Positions 20,500 to 33,560 are shown, numbered from the stretch's first letter. The stretch: DNA of 64,000 nt from Persicaria tinctoria (GCA_037127255.1 JBANSL010000020.1:51869098-51933097); one strand, 5' to 3'. Notes: generated by a model from the letters alone, not told the origin. Numbers and translations: made by a program.

Positions 20500-23385
20500 A
20501 AAGATTCTAGGATGGTATGAATATAACATTTCATCCTCCACTTTGAAAAAATAACCTCCACTTAGAAAATTGGCAAAGGCATGACAATTTGTCATTCTTG
20601 TAAATCGGGCACAACCGGTTGTCGGTTACCCTTTGCACAAACCGGGAAAAGTTGTGACAAAATGTGGGACACGTGTCAACCGAAAATAGGAGGGAGTGTA
20701 ATCATTTTGACAAAAAAAAATTAAAAAAAAAAGAATGCAGAGGTGACAGTGACACTGGGAGAGAGGGTGAGAAAGCTTGGAATGACTAACATTTAATGCT
20801 AGGAGAGAGAGGGTTCACTTTTCACAAAAAAAGTTCTCGCTAAGGCAAAATGGAGGGAAATCACATGGGGAGTCTATTGGTTTTCAAAGGGAGTGTAAAA
20901 GGAGATGGGGGAGCTCGACAGGTGGACCAAAAAGTGAAAAACAACTGATTCTTCTCCATGGCTTTCATTAACGTCAAGTTGGAAGAATAAAACCCAGAAA
21001 TTCAGTTACTAGCCAGGCAAAGAGAAATCCTAGTCATCAACGGAATATATATAGACATACACAGGGATACACGTGGCAATTGCGGAAGTTTGTGCAGAAG
21101 CACACATGCGGCATTAGTGTTAGACACAACCACGATCGATAGGCAACGTCCGAGCTTATTGGGCATAACCTTGTATCAAGGTGAAAAAAAATTCATAGTG
21201 AACACTAACACTGAGGACTTAAGGAAGCGTGGCGTGGATAGGCGATTATATGATTATGTAGTGGGATGCCGCATCTTTTGGGTATGTTGAGGAAGGTAGT
21301 ATTTTGGTAGTATGCATGTCAATCAGGGAAATTTTGGGGTTTTGGTCGTTTATTTTGTGCATAACTGGGCGTTTAGTTTCACATATGTACGGGGTTTTGT
21401 ACTTACTAGCCATTATAATATTTTCCCTAGCCAATCTCATCAAATACTAAGCCGATAACAGGCAATCCCTTACCATGTTTTATATATCTTAGAAACTGTC
21501 AACCATGTTTTTTACTATATATGTATGTTGTCGAGACTTGGTTATATTTATTATAGATGTTTGTGGCTAATGTTGCGTTATTATTAACACATGGTTCCAA
21601 AGTTCGAAATGCTAACAAGTTTATCAAGTCAACCAAACACAACGAACAACAATATTTCCTAACCAATATAAGTCAGTTGCCTCTCGAGGAAGTAATGGAT
21701 CAGGGTTGAGCAATACGACACATTGGATCCGATATTTACAATGCCCCCTAGCCTGCTGTCCTTCAACATTTGCCAATCAGCCACAGTTAGGCCATCGTCC
21801 ATTCCTTTCAGCATGGCCATCTTGGAGAACTGGTTTGACCTCCCTCTAAAATAGTTTGTCGGAGGAAGGGCTAGTGTCGCCTGCACAAATATCACACAAG
21901 CCCACACAGTTGACATCACCAAGACAAATGAATAAGGCCCCTAATCTGTCTCAGAAGTGATAACAGGTGATACCTTTTTGCTCGACGGCGTCGCGACCTT
22001 TTTTCCTTTCGATTTTGTCATTGTCCTTAATCTGTCATTCAGATAATACTCATTTCAGTAATAATCCTTGCCAATATATACAAATGCCTAGCCAGTCAAA
22101 ATAATGTTTCTGCTAGAAAATTTAACATTATCCAAATGACAACTCTACACAAATGCCCCGAAAAACCATCAACAACTAAATATGATTGCTTTAAGACATC
22201 AGATGGTTTGAGGATCTTTGTTTTTTTATTCAATATACAAGAGTAACGAAACTCAAAGAACTTCATATCATAAGAATCATGAGCATATAGTTAGACAACA
22301 AAAGGTTGATCACGAGTGTGATTGGGTCCAAAAACAACACTTTACCACAACACTAACAACAAACTAGCACATGGGACTTGAAACTATGGCCTCAAAGGGG
22401 CTGCTAGCCTTTAATCCATAATCCTCTAAAATCTTGTATATATCATCTTCATTATCCCTTCTGCGAGAAATTTTTTTAAAACCATGAGTACCTAAGTAGA
22501 TTTATCCAGACTACATCGAGCATGATGGTTTGTTTAAAACCATGAGTTTTTCAAAGACACTATCCATTATAACTAATCGAAGACAAGTCATATGTGTTGT
22601 CCCCTACTTCCCCAAATCGAAGCCAACTCAGAATTTCCTATACCTAGCCATTCAATCGTTTCCCCTATCCACAAGAACGACTCCACTCGCCATTGACGAG
22701 TTATCAAATTCCAAATTTCATTCTTTCATGGGGGTTGTCTAATCGTTTCTACCCTATTTGGACCTTCAATTTCATCACCAACTTAGCATCAATGGCAAAT
22801 CTCTACCCCTATCCCCAAACCGCCCACCACACATACAATTAGGGTTTCCCCTTCACAAATTTCCAAACCCATTCACCCAATTCTTCCCACCGGCCCCAAA
22901 TCGAATTTACATGCATTCAAACCCCCAAACCGCCATAAAAGGAGAAAACTTAGAGATAGAGAATTGGGGATAACCTCTCTTCAATGGCGGATTGGGCACC
23001 AACTCTCGTCTCTCTCCAATTTCGGGTCGTTCCTCCCTTGAATGGTGGTTTCCCCCTCTCCCTCTCTCTGTTCCGGCGTCGCACTAAGTGCTCCCTCCAA
23101 GCTTTGGCAATGGTGGTTTTCTCCTCCAAGTCTTTTGAATTTCTACAGGTTTCAGAAATTGTGAGTATGAGAGATGACCGTGATGTGATGTCTCCTTTCT
23201 ACCATTTTCTCTTTCCACATTGCAATTGAAAGGTCACCCGCAGGAATAGGTTCTCACAACCGGTTACTTTTGCAAATTATTGGGCCTTTTTGACATTTCT
23301 GCAAATTGGGTCGGGGGAGGGTTATTTTTGCAATGGGCCAAGAGAAATGGTATATTGAGCACCATTTTCTCAAGATTCTATGCCA
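20500..23385. mobile_element. Putative long terminal-inverted-repeat element
   Basis: The left end (GATTCTAGGATGG through ATAACATTTCATCCTCCACT and AAAAAATAACCTCC, 20503-20558) matches the reverse complement of the right end (23320-23380: TATACCATTTCTCTT and AAAAATAACCCTCC in complement). Both arms also contain an ACAACCGGTT phrase (20617 and 23256). Inside I recognise no transposase. The right arm holds a CT-rich leader-like stretch (22980-23230) whose short open frame matches nothing I know, and a minus-strand frame at 21659-21922 is likewise unrecognised. A target duplication could not be resolved. Confidence 0.35.
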
Positions 23386-23398
23386 AAAGTAATTGTAT

Positions 23399-23525
23399 TG
23401 TACCATGAGAATTTAATTTAAAATTTGACTAAAGGAATTAAATAAAGAAAATGTTTTTTGTACTGTATCATGAGAATTTAATTTAAAATTTGGCTAAAGG
23501 AATTAAATTAAGAAAATGTTTTTTT
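23399..23525 (+). repeat. Two-copy tandem repeat, period about 66 bp
   Basis: CATGAGAATTTAATTTAAAA through AAAGAAAATGTTTTTT occurs twice in tandem, starting at about 23404 and 23470, with only a few differences. Confidence 0.85.
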
Positions 23526-23851
23526 ATAAAACGGGAATCTTATTCTATGCCTTTGGTCATATGATAAAAAAAAAAACGAATAACATAAAATAAAAGTACG
23601 AAAAATAAATGATGGAAAAAAAATACAAAAAGAAATATTTTCTGTTAAAATGTACTCCATCTTATTTTATTTTAGGAAAATTCCGTTTGGTGTCCGTGAG
23701 GTTTTGACAATTTTGCTTGGTGTCCTAATGTTTTGTTTTGTTCGGATAGTGTCCCTGAATTTTGTCAAAAGTCTGCCTCATGCCCAAAACTCATATTTTT
23801 CACTTTTTTAAATGAAAAAACGACCCACCATTTTTATTTATTTCATTAGAC

Positions 23852-26800
23852 AACTGAAGCTATTGGAGGAGGAATTAATAAAAACCCAGAGTTTAGACAT
23901 GCAGCGACAAGGACATACCCTTTCAGTTAAGCAGATGAACTTGCTAAAGAAAACGGAGGCTTTGCTGGATTATCACAAAATTTATTGGAACCAACGAGCT
24001 AAGACAAAACATATTAAACTTGCAGATACCAATTCTGGTTATTTCCACAAAATAGCGTACGGGAGAAGGAACAGGAAAATTATAAGACAAATCACCTCTG
24101 CGGAAGGAACTCTCATCGTAGGAGAAGAAAATATACGACAAGAAATAAGAAGGAACTTTGAAAGCAGATTTAAATCAGCTGGGGAAACCACTAGGGATTG
24201 GACAAACCGAATGGATCTCATGAACAACTCAATTACAGAAGAAGAGAATGAAGATTTAATTAAACTAATCACTAATAGTGAAATAAAAAACGCAGTTTTC
24301 AGCATGGGTAAAAACAAATCTCCAGGTCCAGATGGGATGACCATCGAGTTCTATAAAACATATTGGGAAATAGTTGGACCTTCGGTCATTAGAGCAGTCA
24401 AGAGTTTCTTCATATCAAAACACATGCTTAAACAAATAAATCACACATTTATTACTCTACTACCAAAAATTGACAATCCAACTACAACTAATAATTATAG
24501 ACCTATCAGTCTATGCAATTCTATATACAAAATCATCTCTAAAATAATTATAGAAAGACTAAAACGCGTAATAGGCAAACTCATCCACCCCCTCCAAGGT
24601 GCCTTTGTGTCAGATAGGGCTATTCAAGACAATGTCCTAATAACACATGAAATTTTTCATTCCTTCAAAACTCGCAAAGGTGCGGAGGGATGGATGGCTA
24701 TAAAATTGGACATGGAAAAAGCGTATGATAGAATAGAATGGGATTTCTTGTTGGAAATTCTAAAGAAATTTGGATTCCACCCCATGTTTATTGAGTGGAT
24801 CAAAGAATGCATAACAACAGTTTCTTTCTCTGTGCTGGTTAACAATGGCCCTGCGGAGGTCTTCACACCCTCCAGAGGCATTCGTCAAGGTGACCCATTA
24901 TCACCCTTCCTCTTCATCTTAGGAGCAGAGCTGCTTGCCAGAGAACTTCATAAAGAATCATTTTTGTCCGCAGGGAAAATAGGATTCAAATACGGTCGTC
25001 AGGGGCCATGCATACCATTCTTAGCTTTTGCGGATGACATAATAATCTTTTCAAAAGCAACGGTTGAAGCAAGCGCAAAAGTAAGGAATATCATTGACAA
25101 ATATTGCTCCATGTCAGGACAGAAAGTTAATTTTCACAAGTCCAACTTCCAGACCACGTTAGGTGTACCAAACTCAAGGATTCACACCTTAATAGAGAAT
25201 CTTCAAATTCCGCACACCAGAGCATTAGAAAAATACCTCGGATGCCCAATAATAAATGGAAAAGTAAACAAAGAAACCTTTGAGGACATTGTCTGCAAGT
25301 CAAAGGAACAACTAACGAAATGGAGAGCGAATACTCTCTCACAACAAGGACGAACAATCCTAATCAACTCAAATCTAGTAGCCAAACCACACACCATGCA
25401 AAGTTTTATGCTCCCTACCAGCATCCACAAAGAACTGGACCAAGTTAATAGAACTTTCTTCTGGAACAAAGATGTGCAACATAGACCACTCATTAGTTGG
25501 GACAGAATATGCAAACAAAAAAGAAAAGGTGGATTGGGAATTCGAAAATCCAAAGACATGAATGGAGTTCTCCAAATGAAGTTATTGTGGAAAACACTAG
25601 CAGAACTAGATAATTACTGGGTAAAGATTATAAGATACAAATACTTAAAGGACATGGACATCCTTAAATATAAATGTACAGGCAATGCCTCATGGCAATG
25701 GCGTAAAGCTTGTTCCTTGATTGACAAATTCATTTCAGGCCTCATGTGGTCTATAGGAGACGGTAAATCTGTTAGATTTTGGGAGGACAAATGGGTCTCT
25801 CTTGAACCACTATCAAAACGAATCAATCCAAACCAGCAAATCCAACTCAATACCCGAGTCAGCGAGTACATTATGGCGGGGAAATAGTGGAAGGAAAAAC
25901 TAGAACAACATCTAGATACAAATAGTGTAAAGGAAATAATGGACATCCCACTCCCGATTAACCCGATTCCGGATAGACTATACTGGTGGCCGGATAAATC
26001 CGGATGGTTTACAATGGCTAGCGCCATGAAAATTATTACAAATCCGAATAGAGAAACTGATGACCCAAACTATTGGATTTGGAAATTAAACACTCTTCCA
26101 AAAATCAAAAACTTTCTTTGGAAAGTCAGTCAAAAAGGACTTCCTACAAAGGAGAGATTGATTAACAGAGGTATTTCTATTCCGAATGGTTGTCCCTTTT
26201 GTGATATACCAGTTGAAGACGAAGCACATCTTTTCATCAAGTGTGCATTCATAAAAAACTCTTGTCTTCATTCTCAGAAAGTGGAGGATTTTGCAAATCC
26301 CATTATAGAGACAACAAGAGATATTAAGGAAATCATGAGTATCTTAGGAGAAAAACTTGACAAAAATGAGAAGGAAAAGTTGGCGGTAAACTGGTGGCTA
26401 ACATGGTTCTTCAGAAATCAAATAATATTCAAGGATGGTAAAATCCCTTCAATACATGAAATTGAAAGAAGAGCAAATGCAACACGGGAAAACTGGTTCA
26501 AAGCAATCCAAAGTGAAGATGATAATGACCATGATTGTTTACATTAGACAAAATTACGGAAAATTAGCAGAAAGAATATTAAATGGAGGAAACCGGACCA
26601 AGGATTCATGAAATTGAACTTTGATGGAGCTGTCTCTCATGAAGGAGTGAGTAGCGGAGGTTATATTATTCGGGACTGGTGTGGCAACCCGATAAAACTC
26701 GGATACAAAATATTTGGAAAATTAACCCCTGCCATGACGGAGGCAATGGCTTTGAGGGAAGGTCTTCTACAGGCAACCCAACTAAACATCCACAATCTGG

Positions 26801-27054
26801 TCATTGAAGGAGACTCCCTTACAATTATCCGAAATTTAAAGCAACTGGGTCACTGTCCTTGGGAAATAGAACTTCTAATGGGGGACATTAAATGGATAAC
26901 CAAATCTTTCCAGAGAGCAAACTTTTCCCATGAGCCCCGGGAGGGAAACAGAGTGGCAGATAAGGTTGCACACATTAGTCACTTTTATTCCGGGATTGCA
27001 CTAGAATCAAACAAAGATCTCATTGATCTCATCCGAAAGGATGCTATCGACTAG
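23852..27054 (+). pseudogene. LINE ORF2 remnant: reverse transcriptase, zinc-finger region, RNase H
   Basis: One continuous frame covers the C-terminal part of a plant L1 ORF2. Reverse transcriptase motifs are KSPGPDG (near 24318), HPLQGAFVSDRAIQDNVL, KLDMEKAYDRIEW, GIRQGDPLSPFLF and FADDIIIF (near 25027). The zf-RVT region PTKERLINRG then CPFCD follows near 26150. An RNase H domain (NFDGAVSHEG near 26613, EGDSL, HEPREGNRVADKVAH) ends at 27054. Two in-frame TAG codons (25885 and 26545) break it, and the endonuclease is missing. The apparent start ATG at 23818 lies in the host palindrome, so an N-terminal translation would be chimeric. Confidence 0.9.
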
Positions 27055-27100
27055 GTTGTACCAGTCGAATCCTTACTCTATAAAAAAAAAAAAAAAAAAA
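23852..27100 (+). mobile_element. 5'-truncated L1-type LINE
   Basis: The 3,249-bp insertion ends in an A-tract (27082-27100). It is flanked by TTAGAC (23846-23851) and TAAGAC (27101-27106), a probable short target duplication with one mismatch. Removing it restores pairing of the surrounding palindrome. The 5' end, including the endonuclease domain, is missing, as is common for LINEs. Confidence 0.85.
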
Positions 27101-28343
27101 TAAGACCACCTTTATTTTTAACAATGAATAAAATTACCTATTATTTAACTAAATCCAACATAAAAGTGAAAAAAAACACCTTATATATTTATTTTTTCAA
27201 TAAAATCAGACATAATTTCCAAAATTTTAGCAAAAATTCACCCATTGTTACAAAAAAATTTAGAAGAAAATCAACCATTATTTTTAACATTACACAAAAG
27301 ATTCATTATTTTTAATATTTGCAAACAAAATCTCATTACTTGTCAAACATTGTACATACATAACATGCCACCCATTATTTATAAAAACTTTGCATCGAAT
27401 CAACCCTCACATTTTTTGAAAAAAAAAAATTGACCTGTAAATTAAAAAAAGAAAAAAATAATCATAAAACCATACTTTGGATAAAAAAAACCTCCTTTAT
27501 TCTAATTGAATATTGGGTAAAAAAATCCACCCTCTTATTCATCAATCCACCCTTTATTTTTATACATTACCTTTTATTTTTCAATAAAATTCTAATTGAG
27601 TATTTGATTAGATTGATCAATTAGGATGGTTCATATTGGGTCAACTCGATCCGATCCGACATTTTCGGGTCAGGTCAAACTCGAAGACTGATTTTAAAAG
27701 AAAATGACAATTATAATGTATTTCTCTTCTTATACAATGAACTATTGTGGCTAAATATTAAATTGGAAAAAAATAATTCCGGGTTTATAGATCGACTCCA
27801 AAAAAATATACTACCAAAATATTAAGCCACCCTATGATCAACCGCATTTACAATTGTTAAAATTTAGTGAATTATAGATTAAATATTATTTTGGAAAATA
27901 ATAGGTGTTAAATATTTATTTGGAAATTAACGAGTGTTTTTATTTTCATTTTTTCAAAGTATGGAAACTAATACGTCTTTTTGTATAATTTTAAAAACCA
28001 TAATGATTTTGTTTTAAATTTTTTGAAAGAAGGGTGATTTTGTGATAAAAGTTTTGGAAATAATATGTGATTTTGTTAAATCTTAGAAATAAAGTTGTTT
28101 TTTTCAAATTTATCTTGAATTTAGTTAACTAATAGGTAATTTTATTAATTGTTAAAAATACAAGAGGTTTTGTGAAATAAGGAAAAATAATGGGCCGTTT
28201 TATTCATTTAAAAAGGTGAAAATATGAGTTTTGGCCATGAGATGGATTTTTGACAAAACTCAAGGGCATCATCCGGACAAAAAAAAACCTTGAGACACTC
28301 AGTGGAATTGCTAAAATCTTAGAGGCGCCAAACGGAATTTTCC

Positions 28344-29191
28344 TATATTTTATTTTATTATTTATGATAAAAACTATATAAAATAATTTTTTTTTAAATT
28401 TAATATTTTATACTTTCCATTAAGAAAAATATATTGTTTTAGAGACAATCTTTTTAAGAAAAAATATTATTTTTTTGTTAAATTTTTAAGATTGTCCTTT
28501 TAATGATTTCCCCCCCCCCCCCTTTTTTCAGTAGATCGAAAGTCAATATATTAAAAAATTTCTCACATTATAAATAAGACTTATCTATAACTTTAATGTG
28601 ATGATGATTTTCTTAAAATTATTGACTTCATTTTGCCTACTTCCAATTATCCTTTATTTTTTTTATACGAAATTGACACGTGACAATATGCAGTAAAGGA
28701 ATGCTATCCGAGTCGACGAAAACTAATTGTGTGCTACGATTTTCGTATCGTGTTTTTCAGCTTTCACTATTTGCTTACACACATCTTGTATTTTAGATAA
28801 TAGAGGGTGTGCTTTCCTTTTAGATTTTCCTTTTTGGCCTATAAAGGGATCCTTTTTGGCCTTGAGATTGCCTGTGGGAGCGAGGAGTTCTCACAATTGG
28901 TTCTTGGCTTCTTACATAGGGGTGAACATAGTTCATTCGCTTTCTAGCATTGTGTCTCGGACCATGATACATTTACAGTAGGTGTAAAATTTTAATTTTA
29001 CACTACAAATACTAATATGACATGTGGTAAAAAAGTTATGTAAAAAGTAACCAAGCCTACAAGTCTAGCTCTTCTTTTATTGCTCATGATAACCCATGTT
29101 CTCCTTTCATCACCCACCCATTTGAGTCTCATCCAATAAAAGTTTTCATTTTATTTAAAAAAACTACAATATATAATATGATTAAATTGAA
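28344..29191. other. AT-rich intergenic stretch with a poly-C run
   Basis: A run of about twelve C residues lies near 28511-28522. No coding or RNA gene is recognisable. Confidence 0.5.
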
Positions 29192-29380
29192 TAGGGGTGG
29201 GCCCAAATCCCGCAATTCTCGTCCTGTCCCGCATCCCGTCTCGATCCCGTTCCGATCCCAGTGGGATTTTGATAAATATATATAACCCCGTCCCAATTTC
29301 GTCCCGCAAAAAATACGAGGGACGGGACGCGGGACGGAAAGTTCTCGTCCTGCAAATCCTGTCCCGTCCCGCATATACAT

Positions 29381-29388
<8 letters not shown>

Positions 29389-29441
<53 letters not shown>
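29389..29441. repeat. (TA)n(TTTA)n microsatellite
   Basis: About twelve TA units are followed by about eight TTTA units. Confidence 0.9.
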
Positions 29442-29443
<2 letters not shown>

Positions 29444-29465
29444 AATAAATATTCATAATATCAGT

Positions 29466-30889
29466 TTTTTTTTATTTGGTAAAAATTCGACGGTCAGACA
29501 GGCCTGACTCATCGAGAGGCCGACCGAAGTCGGCAGACGGCGAACCGTCTAACAGAGCAACCTAAAACTAGAAATACAAATAACAAGCGTAATAAACCAA
29601 ATAGAAATAAACTCTACAACAAACGTTCCAAGAAGACCAAACACCCGAAAAGCTAAGGAAGCCACCGAAGAACGCAACCAAACACCACCAAACAGTAGCA
29701 CCGCGGGCCAGTAGTACATCAGGAGTGCATGACACTAACTCCTGTAGGTAGTGCAGACGAACTCCAAGGAAACTCTATCCCGAATACGGAGTCGCCCTGA
29801 GTGCAACACCACGACCCCAGCCAGACCCGACTACAGACTCCACCCCCCAACCAAGTAGAAGATATCCTAGAAACATCGGAAGCAGAGCCGCAAACTGCTC
29901 GAACAAAACGCCGACAAGCTTTCACCTACAAAAATAACGACGAGCCCTTGCAGGATTTTCTCAAACCCTTTCGGATGGTTTGGTCTATCCCTTTTGGGAT
30001 TTGGTCAAATTCTACTTTTTAAAAAAAAAATAAAAAAGCAGATTTTTTTTAAAGACCATAAGCTTTGCGTGCAAGCTAGAAAACATCCTTACACACCAAG
30101 CATCGATCTAGTCAAAACCTGCACCCAACCGTAGCGTGTAAGGCAATGATCCATCCGTGCACGCCAAGCAAGGTCAGCGAGGACAAGCAAACTGTCGGCG
30201 GCGGGTTGGTGGGGACGAATCAGGGCGGACCCGGCAGGAGGCTGGCCTAGCGCCACACCTCGCAAGAAACAACTCTGGAGAGAGATGACGCGTGTCGGAG
30301 ATTGACACCGGAGAAGAAGGGGAGGAGGAAATTGGATACCGATGGATGAGAAACGACACCTAGACAACAGAGTGAGTCCGGACGACTAGGGTCGGGAAGA
30401 AGGTCGACTAGGAGAACAATTTAGAGGTTCGAGGAGGGAATATATGGTGCTCAAGGTACCGGCGAGAGCGAGCACAACACCAGAGGCCATGAAGGACAAA
30501 AACTCCTGAGAACAAGGTGTTGGCGTGGTGGTTTGTGGTGGCGCTAGACAGCACGGCCGGGGAGGAAGAGAGGCTCCGGGGGACGAATCCGGCGAAGAGC
30601 AGGCGAGGTGGAGGTGGAAGGATCGGGCAAGGGAGGTGGTCGACAACGGCATAGCAAGGACGGGAAGGGAAAAACAACTCAAAGACCTCATACGCCGGAG
30701 AGGGAAGAAGGACCACCATCGGTTAACGACGGCGGTAGGGTAGGCTTCGGCAGACGCCGAGTTTGAGATTGGACGGTCGGCCAGAACACATGGCCGGTTG
30801 TCGGAGAAAATTTAGGCCGAATAAGGTGTGGCTCCCTCTCTCTAGAATTTATAGAGAGAGGGAGGAGTTTTCTCAATCAATAATGGTTT
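29466..30889 (-). mobile_element. Retroposon (LINE-derived or non-autonomous) with 16-bp target duplications
   Basis: A 1,424-bp block is bounded by near-identical 16-mers, TATTCATAATATCAGT at 29450-29465 and TATTCATAATACCAGT at 30890-30905. On the minus strand it ends in an A-rich tail (29466-29476). This is the hallmark of target-primed reverse transcription. It is GC-rich, with proline/serine-rich frames, unlike the AT-rich surroundings. I see no reverse transcriptase or other known domain. It may be a LINE with a large internal deletion, a non-autonomous partner, or a processed transcript. Confidence 0.65.
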
Positions 30890-31097
30890 TATTCATAATA
30901 CCAGTGTTAATTTGTTTCACCACTTGTGTATATATATATATGTTGTATTTATGATTATAAAACCCACACAATTTGAAAACCTACTAAATTTAAAAAGCTA
31001 CTGAATTTGTCAATTTGATACTCTGTATAGTTTTGATTATACCTGGTGATTGTTTGGATAGTGTTAAAAATCTCAGGAATTGCAATAATCCAGGAAG

Positions 31098-31518
31098 CCC
31101 GTGCTAATATATGTGTTTGGATGAAAAAATAAAAATTGAAAAACCCTGGAAGTTATCTTCCTGGGATTTCTACTTCCTCCAAAATACAGAAAGTGGAATC
31201 ACAAAGGGGGGAGTAGGTAAGATTTCTTCCACCCTTTTAAAATCCCCCTTTTTTTTACCAAAAAATAAAATCGCTATTTTTACCCTCCATGTATATCCCA
31301 TCCTTTATAGATAAAGGTTAAAATAGTAATTACACATAAATTCCCATAAAATTCTCTAGTGCAACCAAACGAAATGTGGTAATTTAATTCATGGGAATTA
31401 AAAGTTAACCAAACGTATTTTTCAAAATCCCAGTAATTTCAATTCTAGGGAATTAGACTTCCCATATATTAAATTCCCAGGAATTGTATTTACCCCCTTT
31501 ATCCAAACGAGCACGTAG
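31098..31518. mobile_element. Possible MITE
   Basis: CCCGTGCTAATATATGTGTT then TGGAT at the left is roughly mirrored by TTTATCCAAACGAGCACGTA at the right. Paired inner phrases (CCTGGGATTTCTACTTCC against GGGAATTAGACTTCCC) look like subterminal inverted repeats. No target duplication was resolved. Confidence 0.35.
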
Positions 31519-31800
31519 TATTCTCGACTGAGTGTATATATATAAATTATATAATACTCAGTTAATAACCTTATAAAAAATATATTCAATTAATAAATTT
31601 AATTTCTATCAAAAGATAAAAGCCATTTTTATTGGATTATTTTGGAATTTTTTTACGAGGGATTAGTCTAATCCCGTCCTGTCCCGCGAGAGATAAGACC
31701 CGGTGGGATTAAAAAATATATTTCAATCACGTACCGTAAAAAATATGCGGGACGGGACGCGGGATTACCCTAATCTCGTCCCGTCCCATGCCCACCCCTA

Positions 31801-33540
31801 TAATTGTATACTATAATACATTGAATAATATTGCGGGCAAAACAATACTTCGTATAATGTAACGTTTTTTTCACTATGTCTTTTTTTTAACAAGTATGCT
31901 TTTACAATTTTTTTTTGCTTAATACAAGTGATTGACGTCTTTGTTAGAATTACATGTAATGATTGACATTTTTTTTTTTCTTAATGTATGATTTTATATT
32001 GTTGTACTTATAATTTATTTTTTAAAAAATAAAAATAAAATATTCCGATATATCATCTAGTTTTTTTTTTGAATAACGTTATATCATCTAGTTTATTAGT
32101 CTTTAAAATAATAACTAAGTAATGATGATAATTGTGAAATTACTTTTACTTCTTGAATCACTTTTACTTTTAGATACGTGGATGGAAATCTTACTATTTA
32201 ATTAGTGGTGTAAAATGTTTACTTTTACACTAGGTATAAATGTAAACTTTTCCCTGTGTCTCAATGCCAAGACTTTTTTACACTCGACTATTTAATTAAG
32301 TTCGGTCATATATTTTGAGAAGGCAACAGGGTTGCTAATTCGCTTTATAGCCAAGTGTTTCGATTTCAAGGCTTTTTTCACATGTAATTAGATAATCAAG
32401 TTTGGTGTCGACCAAAAAAAAACAAAAAGATAATCAAGTTTGATCACACATTTCGAGATCATTCTAGCTAATTTTTCTTTATAGCCAAATTTTCTTTAAT
32501 TACAAAATGGGCAGCATGGTTAGAAAGACAAGGAAAAGAGCTACAAAATGCCCCATTTATTTATGTTCATATCAATTTTTGATACCCAAGTTAGAACAAT
32601 TTTACTCAGGTAAATAGTGATTAGTGAACAATATATGCAAACTTATAAATAATAATTTAGTCATATATAGTTCAGTTCGATTAAAATTAGATAACTTCAT
32701 TATAAAACATGATAATACATCCAATTAGAAGAGTAGTCCAAATGGAATATATCATGTCATTTAGATTTCTACAAGTCAAGTTACCACCAAAATAATCCAG
32801 TTAACTTGAACATGAAAATGCTTTTGACTACATAACACATTTTTTTATATTTTTTAGGTGAAAATGTAAATGCCCTTAAAATAAATCGATTTGTCTAACC
32901 TATATGCCTTGGCTTGGAGCATATGTTAAGCATGTATTTAATTAGAAGAGAAAATCATAACTAAAAATAGGTGAACCTTAATAAAAATATATTTAAAAAT
33001 TGCTTAAATTAGTAAATATCTAGTAGACTATTTTCCAAGTTTGCATAATTTAATTTATGTCATGATGTGCATAAGTTGGAACGGTCTTTCTATCCTATGT
33101 CCTAAGGCTAAGGGCATAGGATAAGATCCTAATTGGGAAAGATACTCTACCCAAAATAAATGAACATATAAATCTAATTTAAAATTTACTAATGCATTTT
33201 AATTAATTAAAGATATATATTTTTTCTAAAATGGGAATCTTATGACAATAGAAAAATAGAAGTTAGAAAATCCGAAAATAAGCAGGAGTTTTGACCATAG
33301 TATCATACCAAATCCAACAATGCGATTGAAAATCGCAACATGGAAGGTAAAAAAAAACATGCTTATAGGATCTCATATTCTTCATTGTTCCAAAAGAGAA
33401 AGAATCACACAATCCCAACAATAAACCTACATCTACTCTTTTCCAATTATCTCGTTCAAACCTTGAAAAAATCAAGTGGATAGCAATAAATTGGGAAAAA
33501 ATTATTATACAAATATTTCCACTTTTCTATTAATGGAGTT
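31801..33540. other. AT-rich upstream region of the phosphatase gene
   Basis: No gene is recognisable. A 9-bp inverted repeat TATCCTATG / CATAGGATA lies near 33092-33123. The region holds low-complexity T and A runs. Confidence 0.5.
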
Positions 33541-33552
33541 ACTCTTTACCAT

Positions 33553-33560
33553 TATATAAA
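33553..33560 (+). promoter_or_regulatory. Putative TATA box of the purple acid phosphatase gene
   Basis: TATATAAA lies about 185 bp upstream of the start codon at 33745 and is followed by an A-rich leader. The spacing fits a plant core promoter with a 5' UTR of about 150 bp. Confidence 0.45.

Larger units (their letters stand above)
23675..28343. mobile_element. MULE-like long palindromic TIR element split by a LINE
   Basis: The left tip GGAAAATTCCGTTTGGTGTC at 23675 is complementary to the right tip GCGCCAAACGGAATTTTCC ending at 28343. Pairing continues inward for hundreds of bases (for example CCAAAACTCATATTTTTCAC against 28227-28246). Nine-base flanks, TTTATTTTA on the left and TATATTTTA on the right, match 8 of 9 and fit a Mutator-type target duplication, although they are low-complexity. 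Without the inserted LINE the element would be about 1.4 kb. It encodes no recognisable transposase. Pairing resumes beyond the LINE at about 27107, which shows that the LINE came later. Confidence 0.7.
29192..31800. mobile_element. hAT-like element (nested insertions inside)
   Basis: The left end TAGGGGTGGGC (29192) is matched by the right end GCCCACCCCTA (to 31800). Sub-terminal regions on both sides are rich in GGGACGGGACGCGGGA-type phrases in inverted orientation (29205-29360 and 31665-31790). TAGGGGTGG ends are typical of plant hAT elements. The flanking octamers AAATTGAA and TAATTGTA match at six of eight positions, consistent with an old 8-bp duplication. There is no transposase. Its interior is mostly occupied by a retroposon (29466-30889) and a possible MITE. 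Confidence 0.6.

Noticed and set aside
21659..21922. 87-codon minus-strand frame as a gene exon
   Set aside because: It is not recognisable, lacks supporting neighbouring exons and lies inside a putative transposon.
22530..23229. Chain of short plus-strand frames as exons of one gene
   Set aside because: Composition fits a 5' leader, no domain is recognisable and no consistent splice joins were found.
29389..29441. TA-rich repeat as a scaffold or origin element
   Set aside because: A plain (TA)n(TTTA)n microsatellite explains it fully.
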